Shown here: in pieces, positions 25,401 through 36,044 of the stretch
How positions within the stretch are numbered: position 1 is the stretch's first letter
Layout: every line of letters begins with the position of its first letter
NCBI RefSeq assembly: GCF_963678635.1
Contig: NC_087063.1
Coordinates: 71,009,617-71,073,616, forward strand
Direction of reading: 5' to 3'
Source of the DNA: Symsagittifera roscoffensis
Lineage: Eukaryota > Xenacoelomorpha > Acoela > Convolutidae
Length of the DNA stretch: 64,000 nt
Notes under the pieces: generated by a model
Told to the model about the DNA's origin: nothing
Databases searched by the model: none
Seen by the model: the letters and a program-made list of their open reading frames with translations, nothing else
Position numbers and translations under genes: made by a program

Positions 25401-25693
25401 ATGGCTCCACACACCATCATCACCCTCATCATCATCATGGACAGGGAGGGGGCATACTGTCCATAGACCAGATGCAGTCACAGCCACTCATCTTGCAACA
25501 CCACCAGCAACAACAACAGCAGCAGTATTCTGGGGGCTATGATAGTGCAGGGGGGACTCTGGTTAGTCTTCACAGAAGCTCCACCCTTCCCACTCAATAC
25601 CCACACCCACACCATCTCTATGGCCGCCAAAACAGTCCCCCCAATAGCTATAGTCACACAAGTCAGCAGCAGAGGGGAGGCCGCGTGATATGA
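3128..25693 (+). CDS. Immunoglobulin-superfamily type I membrane protein, 5' end missing
   Basis: Nine exons join in frame: 3128-3341, 9418-9581, 9940-10201, 14204-14340, 14654-14803, 15458-15649, 16261-16471, 22035-22344 and 25358-25693 (stop TGA), giving 657 aa plus an unseen start. Each of three V-like Ig domains is built from two exons and bounded by phase-1 introns, the usual exchangeable module. Ig1 has Cys21 (FMSCEF), Trp46 (IVWLK) and DAGYYKC with Cys105. Ig2 has IYCNVTS, ITWTY and HAGYYWC. Ig3 has DLYCNI, VEWFRN and DEYICNVT. N-glycosylation sequons include CNVT (twice) and TNST. Exon 7 encodes one membrane segment (FFPLGVIVTQMVLIFTLIFG) and then a HSHGHSHGHA run. The last two exons form a Gln/His/Pro-rich tail ending RGGRVI. 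Upstream exons, including the signal peptide, lie left of the window. The V-domain motifs recall EWI/PTGFRN-type proteins, but orthology is not established and the long tail is unlike that family. Confidence 0.85.
4993..6612 (+). repeat. 1.62-kb direct tandem duplication, copy 1
   Basis: The sequence from GAAAAAAAAGTTCGATTG to GCAGTATTTGAGTCTG recurs immediately downstream. The offset at the start of the unit is 1620 bases. Only a few substitutions are visible, for example ACGGCAC versus ACGACAC near 5145, plus homopolymer length changes. Confidence 0.95.
6613..8237 (+). repeat. 1.62-kb direct tandem duplication, copy 2
   Basis: This is the second copy of the unit at 4993-6612, slightly longer because several poly-A and poly-T runs differ. 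Both copies contain internal units of the dispersed CGCAAAATCAG / GGTTATCCTTG repeat. The very low divergence means a recent duplication or an unresolved assembly duplication. Confidence 0.95.
10588..10630 (+). repeat. GAAA microsatellite
   Basis: About ten GAAA units with one interruption (AAATAAAG). Confidence 0.9.
12953..13678. mobile_element. Tc1/mariner-like MITE, diverged copy
   Basis: The right end reads GTCCGGATAATTTAAATCAACACTG followed by TA at 13679-13680. The left end, CAGCGTTTCTGG, is preceded by TA at 12951-12952. The inner arms (GCATTTCATTCAAATTGGG and the complement of CGCAAATTGAGTTAA) pair over roughly 100 bases with mismatches. The core has GCCTCTTATGCAGCCCAAC, whose complement recurs in the better-preserved copy at 20419-21010. 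No transposase is encoded. Confidence 0.65.
19433..19640 (-). mobile_element. tRNA-derived SINE-like repeat, copy A
   Basis: On the minus strand it carries a tRNA-like head with CTAGGTCGCAGCTGGAATCC in the B-box position. It shares the ACTCATAAT and AATTAGTAAAA words with the copies at 30540, 37225 and 49605. Confidence 0.55.
20059..20410. repeat. GGGCCCG-rich island, locus 1
   Basis: Repeated GGGCCCG / CGGGCCC words (GCGGGCCCGGCTT, GACCCGGGCCCG, GAGGCCCGAGCCCG) occur in otherwise AT-rich intron. A similar island lies at 36045-36385. Short GC-rich subterminal repeats of this sort are known from hAT-type DNA transposons, but I could not define paired ends. Confidence 0.5.
20419..21010. mobile_element. 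Tc1/mariner-like MITE with long terminal inverted repeats
   Basis: The left end, CAGTGCTGATTTAAATTACC, and the right end, the complement of CAGTGCTGATTTAAATTATC, pair for about 140 bases, continuing through GGACAAAACGAAC and GTTGCTTAGAATTTCATCA. TA dinucleotides flank both ends (20417-20418 and 21011-21012), the Tc1/mariner target duplication. The 592-bp element has no transposase, so it is non-autonomous. A poly-C run lies at 20587-20602. Confidence 0.85.
21217..21367 (+). CDS. Candidate cassette exon of the Ig gene (uncertain)
   Basis: A 151-base segment lies between TTGAGCAG and GTATAA. Entered from the membrane exon in phase 2, it is fully open and encodes a His/Gln/Ser-rich stretch (PQPHTSPHIGSAHVQSQSHY onward) whose composition resembles the neighbouring tail exons. 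Its length is not a multiple of three, so inclusion would move the next exon (22035-22344) into another frame. That frame is also open (DLIWERGGG...) and would end the protein near 25541. It could be an alternative exon or chance; the acceptor lacks a good pyrimidine tract. Confidence 0.3.
22386..22441 (+). repeat. CA dinucleotide microsatellite
   Basis: About 28 uninterrupted CA units lie roughly 40 bases after the 22344 splice donor. Confidence 0.98.
22629..22810 (-). repeat. Tandem pair of the hairpin repeat (possible Helitron-type end)
   Basis: Two copies of a 91-base unit each contain the palindrome TCAGGGCGAAGCCCTGA (22643-22659 and 22734-22750): a 7-bp stem with a 3-base loop. Read on the minus strand, the hairpin is followed about ten bases later by CTTG and then T. 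A degenerate copy lies at 23076-23112, one at about 29545-29600, and one in inverted orientation at about 31110-31150. Confidence 0.6.
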
Positions 25694-26071
25694 CAACAGC
25701 CCCCATTTTGGCTATACTGTGGTCTATGGTAGTAGTGAAAGCTAACCAACAGTCCATGACCGATGCCACGACAACTTATACACAACGCATGACCTCTGCT
25801 GCTTATGTTTGAAGCCAGTTTAGACCTCACGTGACAATGAGAATGGAATGAATCATTCGTTCAATCGCCGAGTGCTTCTCATTTTGTAGAAATATGCGGC
25901 CAAAAATGACGAGAGAAGATGAAAACTTTTTAAGAGGCGAGATATACGCATCTTGCAGTGTATAGCTATTCTAATTAGAGTACATCCTATACGAATTATA
26001 GACTTGAACTATGGTACATTTAGTATAAATGTCGTTGTTGAAATTTGGATTAACCTATCACTGAATCGTTT

Positions 26072-26271
26072 NNNNNNNNNNNNNNNNNNNNNNNNNNNNN
26101 NNNNNNNNNNNNNNNNNNNNNNNNNNNNNNNNNNNNNNNNNNNNNNNNNNNNNNNNNNNNNNNNNNNNNNNNNNNNNNNNNNNNNNNNNNNNNNNNNNNN
26201 NNNNNNNNNNNNNNNNNNNNNNNNNNNNNNNNNNNNNNNNNNNNNNNNNNNNNNNNNNNNNNNNNNNNNNN
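26072..26271. other. Assembly gap of 200 N
   Basis: A run of N of exactly 200 bases is typical of a scaffold join of unknown size. It lies 3' of the Ig gene stop and may hide its polyadenylation site. Confidence 0.99.
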
Positions 26272-27294
26272 CTTCAAGTAGCCATCCACCAATTTACCAT
26301 TTTACTTCACATTACATTACAAGGATCTATACACTATATCTAGTTACACCCCCTCCACCAAATATTTAAAAACAGTATATGCTTAACCGTTAAGCAATTC
26401 ATTTATATTGGTGGAAATGTTTTTCACTAGATACCATAGGAGGGGGTTGTTTGGTAGATCCACTTTATATTAAATCATGACCACCCACATCAAATTAGAA
26501 TGTGGTGTTGTGTTTGATGTTATACATAATTAGAGAGAAAGTATAGGTTTAGGCCACACAAACACAATTGATTGATGGCCAGTCTAATGTTGTTTAGATT
26601 AGATTGGATTCAATTTAATTTACAGATCAGCTTTTTCAAAATCTACTCCAACTGTTCCCCGATGAGCCCAGCCCACCCCTAAACATTGATCATCTTTGCT
26701 CATATATCTACTTCAGAAACAAACGGGGAATTTTTTGATGCTTCTAAAACTTCACCTAATTTAAGTTCAAAGGAAGGGATGGTTAAGTTCTTTTTCTACT
26801 CGGCCAATTTAGTTTGTCGGTTGCAAAAATTCTGCAATTAATCGATTTCATTCCAGTCTATTCCTAAGAAAAATTTTTGGAATAAAAAAGCCCAGCTAGG
26901 AAGGTAGTTAGTAGAAAAATGCACAGGTGTTTTCTACCATAATGCCCAATTTCTGGTATTTTATGGATTTGGTAGTTTGCTTATTAGATTATAATGCAAA
27001 ATTGGTTTACAATACTCAAATCTGATGAGTTAAAGTTAATCATTTACCCCACCCCCTCCCATTGGGCAATATTACAGAAAAGACTTGAAAACAGAGAGCA
27101 CGTTAAACTAGTGCTGCTGGTTAGCTGGTATTTGTTCATCATTATAATTTCCGAGTTTTATCCGTCTGTTATTCTGTTTTGTTTGATGCTGTGTGCTGTC
27201 TGTCATCTATATCTGGTTTTATTTTTTGTCATGCGTGGCGGCAGTATAGTTAGAGTTAGAATAACAGCTCTGTGGGTATGCTTCAAGTGTACAT
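26272..27294. other. Intergenic region between convergent Ig and Ly6 genes
   Basis: No gene was seen. The last part is the 3' untranslated region of the minus-strand Ly6 gene. Confidence 0.6.
27218..27223 (-). promoter_or_regulatory. Polyadenylation signal AATAAA of the Ly6 gene
   Basis: The minus strand reads AATAAA 72 bases after the stop codon, within normal range for a 3' end signal. Confidence 0.55.
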
Positions 27295-30200
27295 TCAGAT
27301 GAAGAAGTATGAGAGATATGTGATGAAGATGGAGGAGAGGAGGAGGAGGGAGTTTGAGAGGGAGACTCTTCTGGAGGCGGTGGAGGTGAAGTCATTGCAT
27401 AGGGCACTGTTCTCACAGCATCTCACCATCACCCCTGAATACAAACATACACATACTAATATTCACTCATTCACACATATATTTACACCCCCCCCCCCCC
27501 CCACCACCCCATTAACTCAATCATTCAGATTAAATCAAGTATTTCCACTCACTCACTCAAAAACCCATTGCACCCTTCTCCATTCTAAGAATTCGACCCC
27601 TTCACCTCATTAAATCCCTTTTTGGTCTTAATTATTGCTTAACAATTTCTATTTGAAAACAATGTGGGCTAAACTTTGTATTTGTTCCGACAACAGAAAG
27701 TGGGCAACTATGTCTTCGGGTATTTTAGTTTTTTTTCTTTTAAAACATTTTGTTCACGCAAAATCAGGTTTTACAAATAATCATAAAAATGGATCGGGTG
27801 ATTTTTTACACTAAGCCCTTACAGTCGTGTTTCATACAATATTTTGAAAGATCTAAGACGTTTTCTAAATATCGAGAAAAACCAGTTTGAAACTTTCTAC
27901 ATTTTAGTCTAGATTCCAGCAAGCAGGGCGAAGCGAGCGATTAGAGAGTTTTAAGCATAAATGAAGCTATAACCTGCTTTTTTGCTTAAAAACAGTTTAA
28001 TTTAATCTAATTTAAAACATTTGCAGCACAAAAACTTCACAAAAATCAAAAAAAAAATTAAAGTGTAACATGAAAATTTTTATTAATTGTAGATTGCTTA
28101 AGCCAGTATCAATTTTTTGGGCTAATTTTGTTCCTCTTCCTACGCGTAGAAAAAACACAATTATGAATAAAAATACATTTTTGCTTATTTTTGTGTCGGA
28201 ACTTTCAGGGTTACTTGCTCGGTAACCGATTGTCCTTGAAAAAAACTCGCATGACAGGTTTTTATCTGATATAGTTAGTCTATTTGTCTATTTGAGCCTT
28301 TTTGCCAAAGCTTAAGCAAAGAAAGGGCTTCATTTGAAAGCGCTCCTTAACTAAACAGTTTTCAACAATAGGAGGTTTAATGTGTATTTTCGAATCGTTT
28401 GCGGATTCCGCGACAAGGCTGGACAAAGCTTTGTCCAGTAATCGGCAACAAAGTTTTTTGCTGTTGTGGAATCGAGATACAATTGGCTGAAACACATTGT
28501 ACCTCCAATTGCTTGCTAAAGCAGCAACATTTGCTGAATCCAGGAAAAAAAACCTTCAAATTCTACTTACAAACTTGCAAAACCCGCTGAAAAACTGCTG
28601 AGTCTACACACAGTTAGCGGTTAATACCGACATACACATACAAAAGTGTACGCTTTAATAATATATAGTTTGGCCTAGTTATGAAAATCTATTATAGGAA
28701 ATTGGTTTCAAAAACAGTTGAAACATAACAGCTAGCACAAATTTTCCTTAATTTCTTTGAAAGTCTTCAAGTCGTATCTATTAACTAAGCATCTTAAAAA
28801 CCTTGAAATCAGGCTGCAAAAGATGACGTCATTGCAAACGTACCAAAAAATACGGAATCTTCTATTCACAAAAAACTGTTAAACTGAAGTAGGTGCTACA
28901 ATCTGTCTGATTAAGAGTTGCACAAACCTATTATAATTAAAATTGCAACCTTGCAAGATAATTGCGAAGCAGTGCAAAACCAGCAAGAATTTTGTATTGT
29001 TCTTTCGGAATCCCAAATTCGAGATAGACTTTGCAGAAATTAAACTCCCCGGTAATTTTTTTTCAAAGTAACTGTTTTGCGTGCCATAGAAGCTGGTTTT
29101 ATGGAGTTTTATGACCTGCAGTTTAAGTTTTTGGCGGTGGTCTATTCAAGAAGGCAACTTTTTCAAAAGCTTTCAACAAATTTTTAATACTTGCATTCCC
29201 TGAAGCACGTAAATTTTTACTGATGATGTAAAATATATGGCTTTCGAGCAACATATTATTTGAAACTTTTGACTTTTTCATCAATACTAATTTAGACTTT
29301 AAGAACTGATTACCTACACAATCTTTTTTTTGAACTACAATTTTTATGTAACTGCTTCAAAAAATCTAATTGTCAATTTGACAGTTTACAACGTGTACAA
29401 TGATAATTAAATTAGGACTTCAGGAGTTAAAAAAGAGAGAAAAGTCATACAAACTTATTTTAAAATTGACACATTACCAAAAAATTAGAGTTTTTAAAAA
29501 AAAATCAGATAAACATTGTTTCAGACTATCAATTAAACTGAAAACTTAACAAAACTGTTTGGATACCAGGGCGAAGCCCTGAATGTTCCGACTGCATTTT
29601 GAAGTCAATTTGAAAAAGTTTTGTTTGAAAATCTGATGAAACAAGTCAAAAAAAGTACAAAGTTATTTCATTTTTTTCTTCAATTCATCCCCCAACACGC
29701 GAATGTGAACTATAACGAGATGTTTTTATCTTATTTTATTTTAGTATACGACCAAATTACTTGCCTAAATTCAATTGGGAACGCATTAATCCGCCGCTTA
29801 CGCGTGTTATAAGAACGCAATATATCGCGCGTTAATTATCTCAAATTGGCAAAATTAGCAACCCTTAAACAATCATAATTTTTAACAAGTCGAAAGCTGA
29901 CTGAATAAAAATCACCCCAAGCATAAATTTCCCCACTTTCTTGGAAAGTCAAAACAAAAAAAAAGACGTTACAGATTTGTTGAATGAAATCTTTTTAAGC
30001 CAAGCATATTTGTTTCTTTTTCCTCTGTAGAAGACAATGAGGTATCAACGAATTCCGTAGATAAAATAAAGACTAAAAAGTTAACTGGCAACTTATTACA
30101 TAACAAGAAATGAGAAGGTGTTCACTTTGTTAGAAATTCAACAAGAAGAAAAATTGTATTCGAAATTTTTGGTTCAATCATTTAAATCAAATTCAATTGT

Positions 30201-33200
30201 AAGCAGTTCAACCGTATATCTCAAACTTTTGACATAGTGTTTTTTACATAATTTTTTTACTTGCCAACGTTTTTCCATTATGAAATGGGGGATAAAAATG
30301 GAATCAAATAAATTATCAGCCTATTGAAATACCAACTAATTTTTCATTGATAAATTCTTAGAAAAATTGATGTACTTAGAAAAATTGATGAAAAATTGAG
30401 TTAATTTGATAGATTTTTGTCTCGGTCGAATTTTGGCGATCGAAACAAGTTTTTTTTTAATTTTAAAAAAGATATCGATTCAAATGTAAAAAGATATAAT
30501 TTAACTACCATAATTTTTAGCACAAATGGAGATAAAAACAAAACTGCGCTTCGCAGACAATAGCGAAAACACAAAAAAGCAGCTCTATGAAGTGGAAAAA
30601 CAAGTTAGTAAAACTTCGGGTACTTCTCGGCTTCGAACCTGCGACCTAGATATTACGAGTCTCACAGACTGCCTACTCATCCACAGACGCGTTTATTAGT
30701 AGTTCACAAACACTAGCCACAATTAAGCACAGAGCAGATGCTGTGTAATTTCCAATGCTACAGTGAAATTTCCAAATAAATGAACACTTTTAATGAACAC
30801 TTTTATTTCCAAGTTCGGTTAGAAAAAAAGTTCGTATTATTACATTAACGATGACAAGCTCGATGTGTAAAAAATGAATATTTGGCCATGCTCTGGGCTA
30901 TTTTAAACGCGATCTAAAAGTTTAATTTCTGATGCGGAAAGCATAACGCGAAAAATTTATGCGTGGCGAATTATCCTGCATTAAAAAATTGTTCGAAAAT
31001 TAGTTGACGCAAGCTTATTGGTCTTCTTAATTTCTACACTTGATGTTTGATATATTTCTTCAGAATTTTAATTTAAAAAACTATTTGTTGCAAACAAAAT
31101 TAGGAGCAGTCGGAACATTCATTGCTTTGCCCTGACATACGAGCAGTCTTGTTTTACTCATTAATAAGCAGAATAGCTTTTAAAATTACTGTGAAGTAGT
31201 TGCTGTTATAAATTCGCAATTGAATAATGCACATTTCTTAGATTCGATGCAAGTCAATAATTATGAATTGAAGGCTTATGCTATCTATAATTACTTTTTT
31301 TTGCATCTCAATAACCATGAAAAGTATTAAAATGAAAAAATCCAAGCCAAAATAAAAAATTAATTGATATTCGAGGGATCGCTCCTTTCTCCACTAGAGT
31401 TTAAAATCTTTACTTGGGACGTATCGTTATTTGATATTGTCAAAAAGTTCATTTTGCGTTGTTATGCTGATAACATTGTAATTAAATGCCGATGTCTGTC
31501 TTCTCCAAGATGGAAACAAAATATGCTTATATTCAATTTCAAAGTTAAAACAGATCTTGAAAATATGGACTCGAAAGGGGAATGGGAGGAGGAGCGGAAT
31601 TGTGTGAACTGGCTTTATCATTTTTATCTAGTCAATGATAAGTGTGTGATGCTGCAGTGCAGTACCTGTGAATCCACTCTTGGTCCCATCGGCCGAAGTG
31701 GCCACACACTGTTGGGTCATACACTGTCTAGTGGCCCCCTGAGCCACACCATCCACAAAGGTCATGTACGTCTAAACGCACGCACATACAAAACACATAA
31801 CACGCAGTATACTATACGCTTTTTCTGCAAATAACATACACAAAAGCCACAGATCAAAACTCAGACGAGATTTTTATTTATTTGTGAAACAGCAAGAGGA
31901 TATTTTAAATCAAGCCAAAACATATTCTGGAGAAACATAAAGAAAATATGTAAAGGAATATTGGTGCGCATTTTTTGATTAAAAGTTCTGAAAAACTGAA
32001 CAGAGCAGGGCAATTTTTATGGACTATTTCGATCCAATAAATTCAAAATTTTTGTTGGGCAGAAATTGGTTTCTATGGTTTCAATATTTTGAAACCGTAG
32101 TAGAACCCCCCCCCCCCCCCTCACTCACCCACCATCAATTTTTATCGTGATCGAAAGTTTCAATCATCACTCATTGCAATAAAACTAAATTTAGTGACTT
32201 TATTACATTAACTGACTCATTTCAATAAATTTGATCTTTCGTACACTATGCTTTGAAAAAAAATGCTGGTTACTGAGTGAAATGGATGCTCATGAGTGGT
32301 GAAGACGGACCAGCAGAAGTTTATTCAACTCCGGTCAACTCAACTTTTCTCAATAGTGTGTGATGTACTCACGTAGCAGAATCCGTCGCAGCTCTCAGTG
32401 CCCAGGGATGTGTAGGAGGCGATGCAGGCAGAGTTGGAACCCTGGGTGGAACACTTGTAGCACTGAACTCCTTCCACGCCTCCAGGCACCAACAGCACCG
32501 CCACAAACAACACCACACTCACACTCACTACAACACAATCAAATATACGTCATCCCAGTTGACATGTAGATAATAATAATATACTGTTTTCAGGCAGATA
32601 AAAACAAAAGTGTGAAAATACAAATTATTCACCATTGGATCAACAAATCCATTTCCAGGTGTCCATTTATCAGGTGTCCATTGACAGACGTCAGTTTCAG
32701 ATGTCAGTAAATATGAGTCCATTTTCAGGTATGTGGTTTCAGGTATGTGGTTTCCGGAGTCCATTTTCAGGTATGCGGTTTCGTTGTTCGTTTTCAAGTG
32801 TCTGTTTTCAGATGTACTTTTTCAGTTGTTTCCTTTTGTCCATTTTCAATTGTCCTTTTTCAGCTATCCATTTTCAGATTTTATTTTTAGTAGTCCATTT
32901 TCAGGTGTCAATTTTCTTCTTTTCCTTTCTCATTTGTCCGTTTTCAGTTGTTCAGTTTCGGGTGTCCATTTCCAGGTACGCGGTTTTAGTTGTTCGGTTT
33001 CGAGAGTCACTTCTCAGGTATAGAGAGTTGCAAAAAGTTCGGACAAACAGAAATAATTAAAAAGAGCAATCTGCCAATTTTGAGCAATTTTTGCATGCAA
33101 ATTTGAATTTTTAGGTGACATTGAGACAAACTTTCAGTCTGAAAAATTAGCTTTTGCATGCAAAAATTGTCTGAAAAAGTTCATCTGCTCTTTTTAATTA

Positions 33201-34828
33201 ATTCTTTCTGTCCGAACTTTTTGCCACTAATTATATGCCGTTTGAGTTGTCCGTTTTCAATTGTCCATTTTCAGATGTCCGTTTTCATTTTTTCGTTTCA
33301 GATGTTCATTTTCAGGCATGCGGTTTCAGTTGTTTGATCTCAGTTGCCCATTTTCAGGTTTCCTTTTTAAGATATCTATTTTCAGGTGTTTTTTCTTATG
33401 CCCATCTTCAAGTATCTGTACCATCTGCACAAAAAGTCATGTAATGTGCTGAAACCTTCGCTGCAGAACTTTCGCGTGGGTATTAATTTTGGGGTATTAA
33501 CGGAACGCTGATTTGAGCTCTGCGGAAACCCTTGAATGGCCAGATTTCGCCTTTTTTGCTCCAAGGGCATTTTTTCAAAGCTTTTCGCCAAGGACCTTTA
33601 AGGACGAGTTTTGGATCTTTTTAAATATCCCCCAATAGTATCTAGTAAAAATTAATCACTTCCATAAAGAGCTCAATCAATGGCTAGCAAATGTGGGTTT
33701 TGTGCCTCTCTAACTATTTCTTCCCTTTTACAATAGGGGGAAATAGGGGAAAGGGTACTTAAAAATCCCAATTTTCATGAAACTAAATCAAAAGAAACTC
33801 CTTCGAAGACTTATGGTTAACAGAAAACAATTAAGGCAAAATTCAAACTTTATGATAGGTGTGATAAAAGAAGGTAACAAAAAGAACTGATTTTTTCTAT
33901 TTCCATATGTTCAATTTGAGATCGTCATTTTTCAATTTGAGTGTTTATTGGACAACAAAAAATGAACAGTTATGACCGTTCAGTGAATGTTGGATGTCAT
34001 AGGAAATGCCGAGCTGGGATAATAGGGCAATGACGAGATCGAATACTTGATAGATAGAACAAAAAACTTCTCCGGTCCAAAGCTTGTCTATGTATGCAGA
34101 AAAATGGTAATTTTGCACAATTGTGTACAATTTTGACACAATAGTTTGGTCAATTCTGAATGATGATGCCTTCGCCGGGTAAAAGACATGATTTGAAATA
34201 ATTTGCCGCCCCGGCAAGTTACAAAGCCTAATATCACGACCAATACGGTCAAACGATTTCTATTGTAGACATTTTCATACCGCGCAACATCTCTTTCGTC
34301 TTTTCGTGCGAAACAACATTGTATTTTGACCTCATTGAGCGAGTATTGTCCGCGGTCAACTTTTGTTTGATTTTTCTGAAAATCGTTTGACTTCATCTTA
34401 CTTTTCCCCGGAGCCGTTTTACTTCAAATTTTTTTGTTCGATTTTAATCAAGATTTCGCAAAATAGCTTGGCGCTTTTGTTCTAAGTTACACTATTAGGT
34501 CAGTCTTTTTTTTTGCTATTGATTTTCCGGGTGCTTCTTTTAATCAGTTTTGTCTATTTGCTGTCAAAAAATTCAAAACAATTTCAAAAAATGTTTTGTT
34601 AAACTTTATTCAAGTGTATCATCGTGGGTCGAAAGCCTGATATAGACTGACCATTTCGGTGATTACAATAAAGACAAGATAGCTGCGCAGACATATCAAA
34701 AGGATAGAGTACATTTTACTGAAGGATGAGCTTTAAAACGAATGCCAAAACTTCGGAATGGTGGAATGGAAAACTAAGGCAGGTTTTGAGAAAAATTCTT
34801 TAAATCACTAAATTACTACTCACGCCAT
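27295..34828 (-). CDS. GPI-anchored Ly6/uPAR (three-finger) domain protein, complete
   Basis: Four minus-strand exons, 34828-34824 (ATGGC), 32523-32373, 31771-31666 and 27434-27295, sum to 402 bases, giving 133 aa and a stop. Phases (2, 0, 1) match at every junction and three donors are GTGAGT, GTGAGT and GTACTG. Residues 1-20 are a signal peptide (MAVSVVLFVAVLLVPGGVEG). The mature domain starts VQCYKCST and has ten cysteines in Ly6/uPAR order, ending RCCENSALCND, the diagnostic CC...CN close. A Ser-rich spacer and a hydrophobic end (SLLLLSSIFITYLSYFFI) follow, as for GPI attachment, so the protein should sit on the outer cell surface. Exon 1 carries only five coding bases behind a GC-rich leader; this rests on phase, the GTGAGT donor and the signal peptide it completes. 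Family members bind receptors, channels or extracellular partners; the partner here is unknown. Confidence 0.88.
27435..31665. other. Last intron of the Ly6 gene
   Basis: The intron contains a poly-C run (27487-27502), a CGCAAAATCAG repeat unit (about 27749-27900), hairpin-repeat copies in both orientations (about 29545-29960 forward, 30930-31160 reverse) and SINE-like copy B between them. No further exon was seen. Confidence 0.7.
30540..30790 (-). mobile_element. tRNA-derived SINE-like repeat, copy B
   Basis: The minus strand has TGGATGAGTAGGC in the A-box position and GCAGGTTCGAAGCC, a good B box, about 35 bases further. The tail region matches copies C and D (CACAAACACTAGCCAC, GCAGATGCT). 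Confidence 0.7.
32640..33431 (+). repeat. Degenerate short tandem array, interrupted
   Basis: Dozens of variants of a roughly 13-base unit close to TGTCCATTTTCAG occur at 32640-33020 and 33236-33431. The open frames over it are products of the repeat, not genes. The break at 33021-33233 is a later insertion. Confidence 0.85.
33021..33233. mobile_element. Palindromic MITE inserted in the tandem array
   Basis: The ends TTGCAAAAAGTTCGGAC and the complement of GTCCGAACTTTTTGCCA pair for about 40 bases. The centre pairs again around TTTTTGCATGCAAA, so almost all of the 213 bases fold back. TA borders both sides (33019-33020 and 33234-33235). Removing the element rejoins a normal array unit (CAGGTATGCCGTTT), which supports a TA target duplication of Tc1/mariner type. 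Confidence 0.75.
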
Positions 34829-36044
34829 GTTGGGAAAGCGGATGACGAAGCTCGTGCGGATGAATAGGAGGGGGAAGAAGCGGGGCTACCCAGGCGGTGA
34901 CCGCGGATTACCCCTCGGCATATTTTCATATTTCAGTGTATACACAATACTATCAGCAACAATTTCTTCTGCTCCGATTTCATCAAAAAAAAGCAATACA
35001 GCAATAAATAACAGTATAAGAGCGATCAAATTCTGCACTCACTCGATCAAATTTGCTTCTATGATACACAAAATAGGCATTATGTGCATTTACTTTTACG
35101 TGCTGTAAAAACGAATTTTTTGTGCGATAAAAATAATCTTTGTTTTCGTGTGTGTGACCAAAAACCACAAGAGTTTTATTTTTCGCTTCAAGATGACAAG
35201 TTTAGAGAAAGAGAAAAATCTTGAAAATTTTATTAAACAATACAGACTTTACACCAGTGCTTTTCGCTTCATTAATATCCATTCACACAATTTTATCACA
35301 GACTTCTTTTGACGTCACTAATTGAAGTATTTAGTAACCAAAATTGTCTGTTAATTGTTGTTCAAAATTGCTGTTTTGCCAGCAAAACCGCATTCACCTC
35401 ACCAAATAAATTAACCTCCAGATCTGAAAACAACAGATTTTTTTTTAGATAGTTTATGCTATGATAAGTCTCACAATAAATATGTAAGAACTTATAATGG
35501 TTTCGTTTTTAGTACAAAACAAACCGTTGCAAACTATTAGTAGTATTAGAAAAAGAAGAACCTGCATAAAATAATGAAAGTTGACGACTTTCTCGAAACT
35601 CAAAAACTTTCAGACCTCATATACTCAAAAAAGAGATCCTAAAAATCGATAGTTTTTCTTTCAAAAAATTATTTTCTTTGAAACTTTTTCATTCCATATT
35701 TTTGAAACAATATCGTTACCACATTTGACATGTATGATAGTATGCAAATTTTAGTAGTAATACATTTTTTTTCTCTTGTGAAGATCAAAATACAGGTTTG
35801 CTGTGCAGTTTATTTTTAAAATCAAAATCCTATCAGTATCGAAAGAATACATTTGAAAAGCACGACAAACAGTACAGCTGATTTAGTGAAGTCATTCTTG
35901 TTCAAAAACTATAGCACGGGTAACATTGGTTTTATTCTATTATAAAAACTGTCAGTTAAAAAATAAACACATATATTCATGAAAACATATATATTTTTGG
36001 AAAATGTCGACCAAAAATTCACGTTTTTTCGGCGCGCGCTCCAG

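Larger units (their letters stand above)
32524..34823. other. First intron of the Ly6 gene
   Basis: The intron holds the degenerate TTTTCAG-type tandem array split by a MITE. The rest (33432-34823) is AT-rich with no exon recognised. Confidence 0.65.

Noticed and set aside
25953-26369. 138-aa frame across the N run
   Set aside because: It is an artefact of translating the assembly gap.
27272-27613. Plus-strand coiled-coil-like frame (MKKYERYVMKMEERRRREFERE...)
   Set aside because: It is antisense to the last Ly6 exon, which reads CCENSALCND with correct splice phase. The Glu/Arg-rich appearance is the complement of Ser/Leu codons.
31364-31834. 156-aa plus-strand frame with Cys and His
   Set aside because: It overlaps the minus-strand Ly6 exon 31771-31666. 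The rest is AT-rich intron without further support.
32635-33060. Phe-rich plus-strand frames of 141 and 96 aa
   Set aside because: They are translations of the TTTTCAG-type tandem array and the inserted MITE.
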